The notes beneath the pieces were generated by a model. The model did no database searches and was not told where the DNA came from. It saw only the letters and a list, made by a program, of their open reading frames with translations. A program made the translations under genes and the position numbers. Shown piece after piece: positions 21,194 through 31,457 of a stretch of 64,000 nt of DNA. This stretch comes from Ostreococcus lucimarinus CCE9901. Lineage: Eukaryota > Chlorophyta > Mamiellophyceae > Mamiellales > Bathycoccaceae. Numbering within the stretch: the stretch's first letter is position 1; the number at the start of each line of letters is the position of its first letter. The stretch lies in NCBI RefSeq assembly GCF_000092065.1, contig NC_009367.1, positions 434,001 through 498,000 of the forward strand. Reading direction: 5' to 3'.

Positions 21194-24100
21194 TCAATCG
21201 ACGTTTTTGCGCCACGCCGACGTCTTTTGTTCGCCCCCCAGTCCATCCGTGGCGAGTTCGCTCGCGATGTTGCCGTCGTCGCGCACGTGGTGGCTCATCT
21301 TCGTCGGCTTCGCCAGGCGACCTTCGTTTTTTTGTTCCACTTGCGCGCGCATTTGTGCGCACACGTCAAACATTCGCCATTCCTCCACGCGACATCGGCG
21401 GCACGATGATTCCAAAAACGCGAGCGTCACCGTACTGACGCGCACGCCGGCGTCCTTCAAGTGATCGAACACCTCCAGCGCGTCGTCGATGCGATCTTCG
21501 TGACAGCACACTTCGATGAGGCACTCATACATGGCGCGCACATCGCCGATGTAATCGTTCCCTTCACTCGAAGTGTGCTTACGCGCCTTGGAAAATGATT
21601 GAGCCTTTGGGGAGTCGCGCCAGATATCCAATGCTCGGTCAAGTTTTTCGCTTCGCGCCATGGCGACTATGAGCGCGCATCGCGCTTCGGCGTCGATGAC
21701 GTCCAAGACTTGTGGCCCATTGTCTTCATCCGCGCGTTTAAACGCGGCTTCGAAGACGCCGATCGCGCGAGCGAGCAAGAGTTCCGCATCGTCGGGGTCC
21801 GGGCTCGTCGAAGCGACGCTCAAGACGGTGACTAGCGCCGACCGCGTGCCCGCGTCGAGTTTGTGTCCTAAACGTGTGAAACGTTTGTACGACTCCCAAG
21901 CCCAATCGACGAATCCATCGCGACTACTCGCGACGATGAACTCCTTGAACGTTTGCTCACGCGGTTCCAAGTTACGCGAGTTCATCATAGAGATGAAGCG
22001 ATTGGCGCGCTCGACGTAACCCGCCGAACACAAGGCCCGAATGATGGCTTCAAGCGTCTCTTGTTCGAGCTTGCCTTTACGACGAACCGTCTTTTTCACT
22101 TCTTCGAGCATTTCTTCAATGCGACCGGCGCGTGATATGACGCGCAAGAACGTGTTAGAGCACCAGTCGTTCATCTGGACGTCACGCTCCGTCATATCAC
22201 GAAGCACCGAGTACGCGCGCTCGACGCTCTCCTCGACATCCTCGACGTAACAGCACGCTTGCAGTGCGCACCCGAAAGTCACAGTCGTGCAGTTGACATC
22301 AGCTTCAATCATGCGCGCGTACGTTTCAAACGCAGATAACGGCCGGTTGCCTTTGACCTGAGCGTCCATGAGCGCGGTGAACAAAAACTCGTTCGGCGTC
22401 ACGCCGTCGTCGATGGCGGCTTTGAATATTTTTTCCGCCTCGGTGACTTTACTTCCACGCTTTGATCGGCTCAAGGCGACGATGAGCGCGACGTACGTTC
22501 GCACTGTAGGATTGATTCCGTTCGAGACCATGTCGTGATACAGTCCCATGGCCTTGACGTCGTCATCAGCGCACGCGTAGATGAGGGAGTTGTACGTAAT
22601 CGTATCTGGAAGTTGACGTTCCAACCCTCTCCGCGCGCGCGCGTTCCAATTCTCTTCGTGCGCCTTGCGGTACTTGAAAATATCGTTTTTGAAGTCGTCG
22701 TAGACTTTAAACGCACTCTTGAAATCACCAAAGTGCAAATGTGTGGCGATTAAGCCGTTGCGAACGCCCGTGCAGTCTCGAACCATCGCCGGGCTCTGTT
22801 CGATTTCGCGCTGCACGCGGGCAAAGTACTCGATGCCCTCCTTCGACGCTTCGAGCGCGGACGTCAAGGCGTACGTCAAGTGCAACCATTCGTGTCCCAC
22901 ACGATGCGAGCGAGTAGAAATCATAATCTTGAGCACTTCGATCGCGCGCGCGGCGCGCCCACATCGAGCGCAAAGCGTTATCAACGCCGACCAGACGCGT
23001 CCGTTGGGCGTTGACTCGGCGCGCCGTTCGTCCCACTGCGCGTCCTCTATGAGCGCTTGCACGACGCTCTCTCCGCGTTCCATCGCGACATCACGCTCGA
23101 TTTGCTCGAGCGCGACGCCGCGAGCATACGTCTGGAGCATAGAAGTCACCATGTGATCGTTCCCTGCGTTGCCACACGCGCCAGATTCCAACGCTTGAGC
23201 GAACAAGTCCTCCGACCAACGCACGTCGACGTCGTCCGCCGCCGCGCCCGCGGCGAGCATGGCGCCGTATGTGATCATGGTTGGCTGTAAATTCGCCGTC
23301 TCGATCTCTTCCCAAGCCCACATCGCGCCCGGGAAGTGCTTTTTGCGCGTCGCCGCGGATATGACGCCGTTGTACGAACGAATATTCGGCGCGCAATTCG
23401 GCGTCGTCTTCATGCGCTCGAGCGTCGCCCTCGCGCCGTCGTAATCACCCCCGTGCGCACACACGTCTATGTACGCGTTGTACACCACCGTATCCACCGC
23501 ATTGACCGCATTCGCTTCCTCGAACACCTCTCGCGCCGTCCTAGCCTTTCCGCACCGTCCCGCCGCGCACACGAGCGCGCTGTACGCGTACGGATCCGGC
23601 TCCAACCCCGCTTCGTCTCGTCGAAGCTCAAACGCCTCTCGCGCGATGTTCCACTGATTCGACCCCTCCTCGCGACCGCACAGATAAATCACCGTGCAAT
23701 ACAAATCCTTCCCGCGCGCGAAATCGCGATCGCGCGCGTCGAAGAGACGCGCGTACCGCAGCGCCGCGTCCATCCTGTACGTCTTCACGCACAGCTTCAT
23801 GAACCCCTTATGCGATTTCGCGAGCGATTTCGCCATCGCTTTCGACACCACCGCGCGCGTCATCCGCGCGTCCCCTTCCCCCCGCCTCGCCAGCGTCGCC
23901 AGCGCCTTCACCGCACCGTCGACGTCCCCGGCGCGCAGCGCCTCCGCGTGTCCCCGCCTCGCCGCCGCCTCCGCGTCCGCGTCCGCGCCATCCGTCCCGT
24001 ACGACGTCGACGTCCCTTCCCCCGCGCGCGCGTCCATCCCGACGTCCGTCCGTCGCGCGCGGTACGCCCTGTATTCCCTCCGCGCGCGTTCGCGTTCGCG

Positions 24101-24289
24101 TTCGCCCTCGCTCGCGCCGCGCTCGCGCCCTCGTCCCGCGCGCGTCTCTCCTCGCGTCTCATCCCGCGCGCGCGCGCCGTCGTCCCTGTCCGGCACGATC
24201 GCGCGTCGCGCGACCATCGTCCGCGTCCCGCGCGCGCGCGCGGCGCCCGTCGCGCGCGGCGGCGCGCCGCACGCGCGTCGAATCGCCAT
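21194..24289 (-). CDS. Large pentatricopeptide-repeat (PPR) protein, probably organellar
   Basis: A protein of 1031 residues when started at the ATG at 24289. The open frame reaches 25171, but the added part is antisense to the neighbouring kinase gene and Arg-rich, so it is rejected. The N-terminus (MAIRRACGAPPRATGAARAR) is basic and Ala-rich like a plastid or mitochondrial transit peptide. From about residue 110 helical pairs repeat every 35 residues, with typical PPR phrases such as VVYNAYIDVCAHGGDYDGARA, PNIRSYNGVISAA and TITYNSLIYACADDD. No PLS-type E or DYW extension is seen, so it is P-class: RNA stabilisation, processing or translation and not editing. The N-terminal pattern recalls MRL1 (rbcL mRNA stability), but I cannot prove orthology. 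It is divergent from the kinase gene, with 207 bp between starts. Confidence 0.85.
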   Translation of the reverse strand: MAIRRACGAPPRATGAARARGTRTMVARRAIVPDRDDGARARDETRGETRAGRGRERGASEGERERERARREYRAYRARRTDVGMDARAGEGTSTSYGTDGADADAEAAARRGHAEALRAGDVDGAVKALATLARRGEGDARMTRAVVSKAMAKSLAKSHKGFMKLCVKTYRMDAALRYARLFDARDRDFARGKDLYCTVIYLCGREEGSNQWNIAREAFELRRDEAGLEPDPYAYSALVCAAGRCGKARTAREVFEEANAVNAVDTVVYNAYIDVCAHGGDYDGARATLERMKTTPNCAPNIRSYNGVISAATRKKHFPGAMWAWEEIETANLQPTMITYGAMLAAGAAADDVDVRWSEDLFAQALESGACGNAGNDHMVTSMLQTYARGVALEQIERDVAMERGESVVQALIEDAQWDERRAESTPNGRVWSALITLCARCGRAARAIEVLKIMISTRSHRVGHEWLHLTYALTSALEASKEGIEYFARVQREIEQSPAMVRDCTGVRNGLIATHLHFGDFKSAFKVYDDFKNDIFKYRKAHEENWNARARRGLERQLPDTITYNSLIYACADDDVKAMGLYHDMVSNGINPTVRTYVALIVALSRSKRGSKVTEAEKIFKAAIDDGVTPNEFLFTALMDAQVKGNRPLSAFETYARMIEADVNCTTVTFGCALQACCYVEDVEESVERAYSVLRDMTERDVQMNDWCSNTFLRVISRAGRIEEMLEEVKKTVRRKGKLEQETLEAIIRALCSAGYVERANRFISMMNSRNLEPREQTFKEFIVASSRDGFVDWAWESYKRFTRLGHKLDAGTRSALVTVLSVASTSPDPDDAELLLARAIGVFEAAFKRADEDNGPQVLDVIDAEARCALIVAMARSEKLDRALDIWRDSPKAQSFSKARKHTSSEGNDYIGDVRAMYECLIEVCCHEDRIDDALEVFDHLKDAGVRVSTVTLAFLESSCRRCRVEEWRMFDVCAQMRAQVEQKNEGRLAKPTKMSHHVRDDGNIASELATDGLGGEQKTSAWRKNVD

Positions 24290-24496
24290 CGCACCGCCGC
24301 CGCCGAATCCCAACCCGAATTCGCGTCGCTTCCGAGCGTCGCTCGACGCTCGCGGCGGACGCGCGTCGACGCGCGACGCGCGCGCGTCGCGCGCGCGTCG
24401 CTCCGACGCGCGGCGCGCTCGCGGCGCGACTCGGCGCGCGTCGGCGCGGCGATGTGACGCCGCGCGTCCGTCGGCACTTCCCGCGGCGCGCGCGCG

Positions 24497-26992
24497 ATGG
24501 CGGACGAGGTCGACACCGCGCGCATGCGATCGCGCCGCGCGACGGACTCGTCGTCGGACGCGCGCGCGCGCGGACGCGCGCGACCGACGGCGCGCGCGCG
24601 CGCGCGCGTCGGATGCTGCTTCGGCGCGCGGGACGCGGCGTCGGACGACGAGGACGCGCGACGCGACGCGAGCGATGGGTCGACGAGCGCGAGCGACGCC
24701 GACGCGGGTCGGACGTCGGACGGGACGCGCGCGCGCGCGACGTCGACGGCGTCGGCGTCGACGTCGGCGTCGGCGTCGGCGGGCGAGGCGAAGGCGAGGC
24801 GGCAGAGCGTCGACTACGCGCTGCGCGCGAGTCAGGGATCGCTCGCGTCGGGGGAAGAGGCGACGGCGAACGCGAACGGAGGAGACGATGAGTTCGTCGG
24901 CGACGCGGGATCGGCGGAGCTGACGTATTTCGTGAAGCTGAACGCGAAGATGCTGGCGAAGCGACGGAGAGCGACGAAGAGCGAATTGGAACCGCTGTGC
25001 GAGGCGCTGTCGCAGACGTTTACGTTTTCTGAGCTCGATGCGAACGTCAGGCGACGCGTGGCGAGCGAAATGTTCTTCATCAACGTGCCGGAGGGGACGA
25101 TTTTGATGGAGGAGGACGAACCGGGCGACGCGTTGTATCTCATCGCCGGAGGCGAATTCGACGTGCTGCAAAATCGGCTCGGCGCCGATATCAGCGTCCT
25201 CACGCGCACGAAAGGCGATATCATCGGCGAGTTAGCTTTACTTTATAGCGTGCCGCGCTCGGCGACGGTGCGGGCGAAGACGCGGTCGCAGGTTTGGGTG
25301 TGCACGCAACAAGTCTTCAAGAGGGAGGTCAAGCACAGCGTCGAGGCGACGACGCTCGCGAAGAATTTATTCCTCGAACAAGTTCCCGTGCTCAGCGCTT
25401 TACCGATCGACACGCGGAAGTCGTTCGCGGATGCCTTGGAGACGGTCTCGTTCGACCCGTACACGGACGTTATTACCGAAGGCGAAGCGTGCGACGGTAA
25501 ATTTTACCTCGTCAATTCGGGGCGAGCGCAAGTTTCCAAGCTCGACCCGGACACGGGTGAACCGCGCACGGTGAATCACTTGTTTCGACACGACTTTTTT
25601 GGTGCTTCCGAGATCATTCGCGGTGATGAACCGCGAGAGTACACCGTGCGATGCGTGGAAACTCCTCTGGTGTGTTACGTCGTCAATCGAGACGTGTTCC
25701 TCGAGAAGCTGTCATCCGTGCGCGAAGATTTACTTCGAGAAAAGTCTCGAGAAGTCATTCGTAATCGCATGCGGCAGCTCAAGGGTGAAAAGTCGTGGCG
25801 CTCCGCCCGAATTCGCCTGTTAGGTAGCGCGCGCGTGGGAGGAAAGAAGGTGAACATTAGCATGTACGGCTCAGTAAACCCGAGGTCGTTCGCCACGGAC
25901 GTCAATCGGGAGTTGGGGTCGATCGATTTAGTGGAGAAGGAAATGCTCGGTGGAGGCACTGGTGGGCACGTGTATCGCGTTATTCAAGAAGGTATGAATG
26001 TGTCGTCACCGCGCGCCTTCGCGCTCAAGCGCGTGCGTAAGCGTGCCGTGATGGAGAGTCCGTCGCACATTTTCTGCGAAAAGGAAGTCACGAGCGAAAT
26101 CAGCCACTTTTCGTTGATGTGTCAGCACGCCAGTTTCCAAGACAGGAATCATCTGTACATGCTTTTCGACATCATGGATGGGTGTGACTTGATGGACATG
26201 CTTGCGAGCGCGGTGCAAGTGAAGTTAATTCCGACACAAATCGATGGTGAGATTCGCCACGTGCCCACGCAGATTGGCATCAGCGAAGACACGGCGCGAT
26301 ACTACACCGCCATGGTTATTCTCGCGTTCGAGTATCTGCACGGCAACCAAATCATCTATCGCGACTTGAAGCCAGAGAATGTATTGCTTGCGCTCAACGG
26401 CAAATGTAAGCTCGGAGATTTTGGCTACGCGAAGAAACTTGACGTCGGCGAACGCGCGTTTACGTTTTGCGGCACCCCTGGGTACGTGGCGCCAGAAATT
26501 GTGCTGTCCACGGGATACGGCTACGCCGTCGATTGGTGGGCGCTGGGTGTTTTGACGTACGTCACAATAACGGGACAACAGCCGTTCACGATATCAAAGG
26601 ATCCGTCCCAAAAAGACGATCCATTGAAAGTGATGCGGCGAATCGTGGACATGTCGTACGAGGTGCAATACCCCACGTACGCCACCGACGAGGCGTGCAA
26701 TTTTATTTCTCAGCTCTTGCAGCGAAACTCGGCGAAAAGGCTCGGAAACATGCAAGGCGGGGTCAGTCAGATTAAGAGACACCCTTGGTTCGCCAAGTTT
26801 GACTGGGCGCTGCTAGAGAGTGGCGAGTACACGCCCAAGCCGCTGACGCTTTCGCGGCAGTTTTTAGAAATTCAGCGCGAACGTCTTATCGAGATCGAAC
26901 GGGAATCGTTGCTCGCAACTGAAATGGATTCGGCGAGAGGACCGACGGATGCGTCTATGAATCGTGCGAACGAGATTTTCAAGGATTTTTAA
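24497..26992 (+). CDS. cGMP-dependent protein kinase (PKG-like)
   Basis: An 831-residue protein combining two cyclic-nucleotide-binding domains with an AGC kinase domain, the PKG arrangement. Domain A (about 175-285) has an intact phosphate-binding cassette, IIGELALLYSVPRSATV, with Glu245. Domain B (about 295-415) reads FFGASEIIRGDEPREYTV. Its Arg is kept, but Ala370 replaces the Glu that contacts the ribose. The kinase domain starts near 480 and has Lys511 (FALKRV), Asp623 (YRDLKPENVLL), Asp641 (LGDFGYAKK), and the activation loop FCGTPGYVAPEI, then WWALGVL. The glycine loop is GGGTGGHVYR. The first 100 residues are Ser/Ala/Arg-rich low complexity. Algae and ciliates use PKG in cilia and calcium signalling. 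The role in a non-flagellate picoalga is unknown. Confidence 0.88.
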   Translation: MADEVDTARMRSRRATDSSSDARARGRARPTARARARVGCCFGARDAASDDEDARRDASDGSTSASDADAGRTSDGTRARATSTASASTSASASAGEAKARRQSVDYALRASQGSLASGEEATANANGGDDEFVGDAGSAELTYFVKLNAKMLAKRRRATKSELEPLCEALSQTFTFSELDANVRRRVASEMFFINVPEGTILMEEDEPGDALYLIAGGEFDVLQNRLGADISVLTRTKGDIIGELALLYSVPRSATVRAKTRSQVWVCTQQVFKREVKHSVEATTLAKNLFLEQVPVLSALPIDTRKSFADALETVSFDPYTDVITEGEACDGKFYLVNSGRAQVSKLDPDTGEPRTVNHLFRHDFFGASEIIRGDEPREYTVRCVETPLVCYVVNRDVFLEKLSSVREDLLREKSREVIRNRMRQLKGEKSWRSARIRLLGSARVGGKKVNISMYGSVNPRSFATDVNRELGSIDLVEKEMLGGGTGGHVYRVIQEGMNVSSPRAFALKRVRKRAVMESPSHIFCEKEVTSEISHFSLMCQHASFQDRNHLYMLFDIMDGCDLMDMLASAVQVKLIPTQIDGEIRHVPTQIGISEDTARYYTAMVILAFEYLHGNQIIYRDLKPENVLLALNGKCKLGDFGYAKKLDVGERAFTFCGTPGYVAPEIVLSTGYGYAVDWWALGVLTYVTITGQQPFTISKDPSQKDDPLKVMRRIVDMSYEVQYPTYATDEACNFISQLLQRNSAKRLGNMQGGVSQIKRHPWFAKFDWALLESGEYTPKPLTLSRQFLEIQRERLIEIERESLLATEMDSARGPTDASMNRANEIFKDF

Positions 26993-27077
26993 GAGCCATG
27001 ACAGAAAGTGCTCACATCACAGCGTTACAGCGTTTTAGCTACATAGGTCAAATTTGTCATTATACCATACATCATCG

Positions 27078-30000
27078 TCATCGCTTGAACAAAAATTGCA
27101 AGTCTTCGGCAGTCAGTTGAGAAAGCGCGGCTTGATTGCCGTCCATACACCCTTCGAACACAAGCTGCTTCTTTTCTTGAAGCTCCATCATGCGTTCTTC
27201 AATCGTGCCTTTGGTCGAAAATCGAACAGCGGTCACCGGTCGAAGCTGCCCGATGCGATGTGCGCGCATCACGGCTTGCATTTCCACCGCTGGGTTCCAC
27301 CATGGCTCAAGAACGTATACGTAATTCGCCGCTTGCAAGTTGAGTCCTTCACCGCCAGATTTGAGACTCATCAAGATCACGCTGACGTTTGGATCTTCTC
27401 GGAAAGCTTGCAAATTCGCCGCGCGTTGCGTGACCGGCATGGAACCGAGAAGCTTGGCGATGGTAAACTTGGCCTTTTTCAAACGCCATTCGACGATTTC
27501 TATCATGGCTGTGTACTGCGAAAACACGATGGCTTTGTTTAAGTGCCCATTTTCTTGATTACGCATGTCTCGCAGAGCGTTAACGAGCGTCTCAACCTTT
27601 GTGCTCGACGTGTACTGCGTGAGATCGAGCTTGTTGAGAATTGACTTGTCTGGTAGCGCATCCTTGAAATTACGACTAATGGCACTCTTGACGTTTTCGA
27701 GACTTTCTGGAGAGAAGTCAATCGTCAACGCCGTGCGACAGACGGGACAAGTCACTTTTTTGCCATCCGCAGGCGCACAAGACGCGTATTGCATGATGCA
27801 CTCACGATGGAAAATGTGTTTGCAATTCGCCAGAGCCGCGTCTTCTTCCTCAATTTCGTCCTGACACATGCCACAATAATGCTTCGGAACGTCGGTGTCT
27901 GCCGGGGATTCAACTTTCGGCGCGTCAGGGGCGTCTTTTTTCACGTTCGCACTCTTCGAATGAATCACCAAGTACGGATGATCGCACGCTTGTCGCAGTC
28001 GTGCGAGGAGCTCGAAGACGTGTGCGTAGTTGTGCAAAACGCTCCCTTTCTTCACGAACGCGTCGAACTTCGAGCGCGTCAGCATGTACAGAGACTCGTA
28101 AAAGTCTTGTTCAACCTCATTGAATGTGTTTTCTTGAATGATAATCTTCAAGTCCGGCAGTCGCACGTCCTCGGCGCGTTCCGCCTTGGTCCGGCGAAGT
28201 TGCATCGGCAACAAAATGTCATTTCTAAGAGTCAGCATCGCTTTCTTGCCGTCACCGATGTAGCCATAACGGTTGATCGGGTTTAGCACGGTGCGATTGA
28301 AATGCGAATAATGCCTAGGAGCGCCGCATCCGCAGTTGGTACAAAATCGCGCCTGAGGACCGAAGTTCCAGGTGAGCGTTTTGCACTCGCAACCCTTCGT
28401 CGAACAAAAGTAAAACGCGTACGGATCCATACGCAAAAATCTCACCAAGCTGTAAAGATCGCCGATTCGATTCTGCAACGGTGTACCTGTCAAACACCAC
28501 TTATACGTGGATTTCAAAGCGTAGATACACTTGGCGGTGTTGCTCGTGCGCGCCTTGATCTTGTGCGCTTCGTCGAGAACGATTCGGTGCCACTGCGTGC
28601 GATGAAGAAGGGAATCCGACAAATCTACGTCGTCTTCGTCTTCAAACTGGCTCCCACCTTGCGAACCACCTTGCGAGGTTTGCGGAATGTCGTCGATGTT
28701 GGACGCCTTCACGTCGTCCGCTTCCTCGGTTTTCGCCGGCGTTTTCTTTTTCTTCTGTTTCTTCTTTGGCTTTCTATCTTCGCTCTCGCTATCGTCGACT
28801 AATATGATCTCATCATCTTCGCTATCACTGTCCGGTTTGTAATCACTTTCAGCCTCGCCGTCGCTAGCTTCGCGCAGACTCTTCTTCTTTTTCTTTGCGC
28901 TCGAAGTCGAAGTCGCTTTACCCGAAGCCTTCGACTTGCGCTTCTGCGCCTTCTTCACCGTACTCGCTATCGCCGCCGTTGACGCGTCAGCCAAGGCGGG
29001 CTCGTTCACTGACTCGACCTCTTTTTCTTTCTCCTCAATCGACTCCTCTTTGATATTCTCAACTACAATCGTCGGCACTGGAAGCTGCGAAATCAAAGCT
29101 TTCAGAACTTCGCTCGGCTCGGCGACGCCGTCTTCAACTTCCTCCTTGACGACGACGACGTCGCCGCCCGGGGCGAGACCTGAAGCCGCGCGTGCGCGCG
29201 CCTTGTGCGCGCCATCATACATGCTCAGCGTCTCCCGTCCGGCCATCGCCATGAGTTCCTTGTATACGTTCGCCATCGTGGGAATCCCCTTCTTCACGTC
29301 CTTGGCGCTGCCCGGCTTGATTTTCAGCGTGCGCATGGCTTTTTCGTTCGCCACGTCGCGCGTCACCTCGCGCCGCGCGAGTTTTTCCGTGCGCACGGCG
29401 TCTGGTCCACAGAAGTACTTCAAGTGCGTCACCATGGAGCGAGGTAAGTACTTTTTCCCACACCACTGACACGCCGTCAAGTGTCGGTTGATGATTTTCC
29501 GCCACTCGGCTTCGACGACGGGATACGTCGTCAACACGACGTCGTATCCTTTAAAGTCTCCTTCCACGACGTTTGCGCGATCAGCGTAATACACAAACAC
29601 GCGCAGCGACCCTTCCTCGACGCACGATTTGATCTCTTCTTCCCACTGAACGAGCGCCGACGTCGGCACCACCACGAGCGTCGGCGGCGGTCTGTCGTCG
29701 TCCGTCACCATCTCCCCCACCTCGGCGCGGTCTCGCATCCACGCCTCCTTCCTCGCCAGCAACATCGATATGCACTGTATCGTCTTCCCCATCCCCATCT
29801 CATCCGCCAATATCCCCCCCTTCGCATCGCCGCTCTCGTTATCGCACATCCACCGCAACCCCTCGCGCTGAAACCCCAACAACGGCCGCGTCAACGCCCG
29901 CGGCGCCTCCATCGGTTCCACCGCCGGCCGACGCAAAAACTCCTCGCTCGTCACGTCCAACGCCGTGTTCTCGATCTCCGGCCGATCCGGCGACAGCACC

Positions 30001-30414
30001 GTCGCCAGCAACACCTCCCGATCCCCATCCTTCAGCGCGTCCAACCCGTGCACGCGCGTCTCCAGCTCCTCCCTCGTGACTCCCTCCGCGCGATAACACT
30101 CCGGATGCATCCACTTCGATATCCATCCGTAATCGCCGCCGCGATACTTGAGCGGTTCCCCGATTCGCACCGCGTCCTTCGCGATCTTCGTCGCCGATCC
30201 GAACCCCTCGTCGTCAGTCTTTTTTCTCTTCTCTTCGCGTCGATTCGTCGATTCGCCGCACCTTTTCCCCGCACTTCCCGCACTTCCCGCGTCCGCTCTT
30301 CGCGTACTCGCACGCGTGCGTGTACGCCGCGAAAGCCTCCTCGTCGTCGTCGAATATCGGGCGCCAGGTGACGCCCTTACCGTCCCACGACGGGACGATC
30401 GTGAGTTCGACCAT
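27078..30414 (-). CDS. RAD16-like SNF2 ATPase/RING protein with N-terminal PARP-type zinc finger, two exons
   Basis: Exon 1 is 30262-30414 and exon 2 is 27078-30185, together 1086 residues. Exon 1 begins MVELTIVPSWDGKGV and supplies Cys45 and Cys48 (KCGKCGEK). Exon 2 begins IAKDAVRIGEPL and supplies His78 and Cys81 (WMHPEC). Together they form a PARP-type CCHC zinc finger with standard spacing and the RIG motif. The SNF2 ATPase follows, with DEMGMGKT near 170 and LDEAHKIK. Inside it are a CQWCGKKYLPRSMVTH zinc knuckle, a long Lys/Asp/Glu-rich insert and a C3HC4 RING (HYCGMCQDEIEEED, then CPVCRTAL). Helicase C ends with GGEGLNLQAANYV and AHRIGQLRPV. Yeast Rad16 is the DNA translocase and ubiquitin ligase of global-genome nucleotide-excision repair. 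The PARP finger suggests DNA-break or damaged-DNA binding. Starting at the first ATG of exon 2 (30170) would destroy the finger. Confidence 0.88.
30186..30261 (-). other. Spliceosomal intron of the RAD16-like gene
   Basis: A 76-bp intron read on the minus strand. The donor is GTGCGG after AAAAG, a CTGAC branch site lies at 30217-30213, and the acceptor is ACGAAG, 28 nt from the branch A. Splicing is phase 0 and falls between the CxxC and HxxC halves of the zinc finger. An alternative acceptor (GACGAG, 18 nt closer to the branch) would add six residues. The chosen one gives the better PARP-finger alignment. Confidence 0.8.
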
Positions 30415-30606
30415 GCGCGCGCGCGACGCCGCTCGCGGGCGCGCGAGAGGCGCGCGCGCGCGTCGAGACGCGTCGAGACGCGTCGAAAAGTGACGTCGGG
30501 GCGTTCGCGCGACGAATGACGATGACGGCGAAAAGAAAGATTCTGATTCGAACGACAAAGAGCGCGCGGTTTCGAACGCGCGCGAGAATCGACGCACGGC
30601 GAGCTT

Positions 30607-31344
30607 TTAAGACGCGTTCGATCGACGCGACGCCGAGGGATCGGCGAACGCGCCCGGCACGGCCGCCATCGCGTCGCGCGCGCGCGCGTCGTCGAAGCCG
30701 AAACACGCGAGCACGCGAAGCGCGAACTCGAGCAGCGCCGCGTCGCACGCGTCGAACGCGGCGTCGCGCTCGCGCTCGCCCGCGGCCGAAGACGCGAGGA
30801 CGCGCTCGAGCGCCTCGAACGAGGCGCGACACGCGTCGAGGGTTCGAAAGACGTCGACGGATTCGCGAGACGCGGCGTCGCGTCTCGCCGCCGGTCCCGA
30901 AGTCGCGGATCGAGCCAGAATGGCCAGCGTGCACACCTCTCGCGCGTTCGAGTACATCTCCAGCGAATCTCGCGGATTCGTGCAATCCAGCGTCGCGCTC
31001 GTCAATCGCTCGCGAAGCGCGGCGTCGTCGAGCGTCGCGGCGTCGTCGTCGAGTTCGCGCCGCAGCGCCGCGAGTCGCCCGCGCGCGAGCGCGATCGGGC
31101 CCAACAAAAACCGCGCGTTCGCCGCCTTGCGCGCGTCCGCGACCGCCTCGAGCGGGTTCGCGCGCGCCGCGAGCGCCGGCGCGAGCGCCGGCGCGAGCGC
31201 GAGCGCGCGCAGCGCGTCGCGTCGCGTCGTCGATGTCGTCGTCGTCGTCCGGTCGGCGCGCGCGACGACGCCGCGACGCCGCGAGCGACGCGCCGGCGCG
31301 CCGCGGTCGACGCGCGCGCGCGCGCGCGCCGTCGTCGCGCGCAT
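30607..31344 (-). CDS. Probable thylakoid-lumen protein with Tat-type bipartite signal
   Basis: A 245-residue protein started at the ATG at 31344. The first 30 residues (MRATTARARARVDRGAPARR) are basic and hydroxylated like a plastid transit peptide. They are followed by TTRRDALRALALAPALAPALAARA, a twin-arginine motif with a hydrophobic core and an A-x-A cleavage site, the classic lumen-targeting second signal of the Tat pathway. The mature part is entirely helical by appearance, with four amphipathic stretches beginning NPLEAVADARKAANARFLLG and containing CTNPRDSLEMYSNAREVC. Its length and helical content recall small lumenal proteins of the PsbQ or photosystem-assembly type, but I do not recognise a family. 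An upstream in-frame Met (31407) adds only Arg-rich sequence. It is divergent from the next gene, 113 bp between starts. Confidence 0.65.
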   Translation of the reverse strand: MRATTARARARVDRGAPARRSRRRGVVARADRTTTTTSTTRRDALRALALAPALAPALAARANPLEAVADARKAANARFLLGPIALARGRLAALRRELDDDAATLDDAALRERLTSATLDCTNPRDSLEMYSNAREVCTLAILARSATSGPAARRDAASRESVDVFRTLDACRASFEALERVLASSAAGERERDAAFDACDAALLEFALRVLACFGFDDARARDAMAAVPGAFADPSASRRSNAS

Positions 31345-31457
31345 GTCGCCCGCGATTCGTCGTCGAGTCGACGAATGACGCGCGCGCGCGCGCATTCTCG
31401 CATGCATTCATTCGCGCGCGTTCGAACACTCCGCGACGCGCGTTCGAATCGCGCGCC

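Noticed and set aside
24290-25171. N-terminal extension of the PPR protein frame across the kinase gene
   Set aside because: The added 294 codons are antisense to the well-supported PKG coding sequence and are Arg/Ala low complexity. A good transit peptide starts at 24289.
31436-31457. GCGCGTTCGAATCGCGC, which looks like a tRNA T-arm
   Set aside because: No A-box, D-arm or acceptor stem pairs with it in the preceding 80 bases. It is a chance palindrome in CG-rich promoter sequence.
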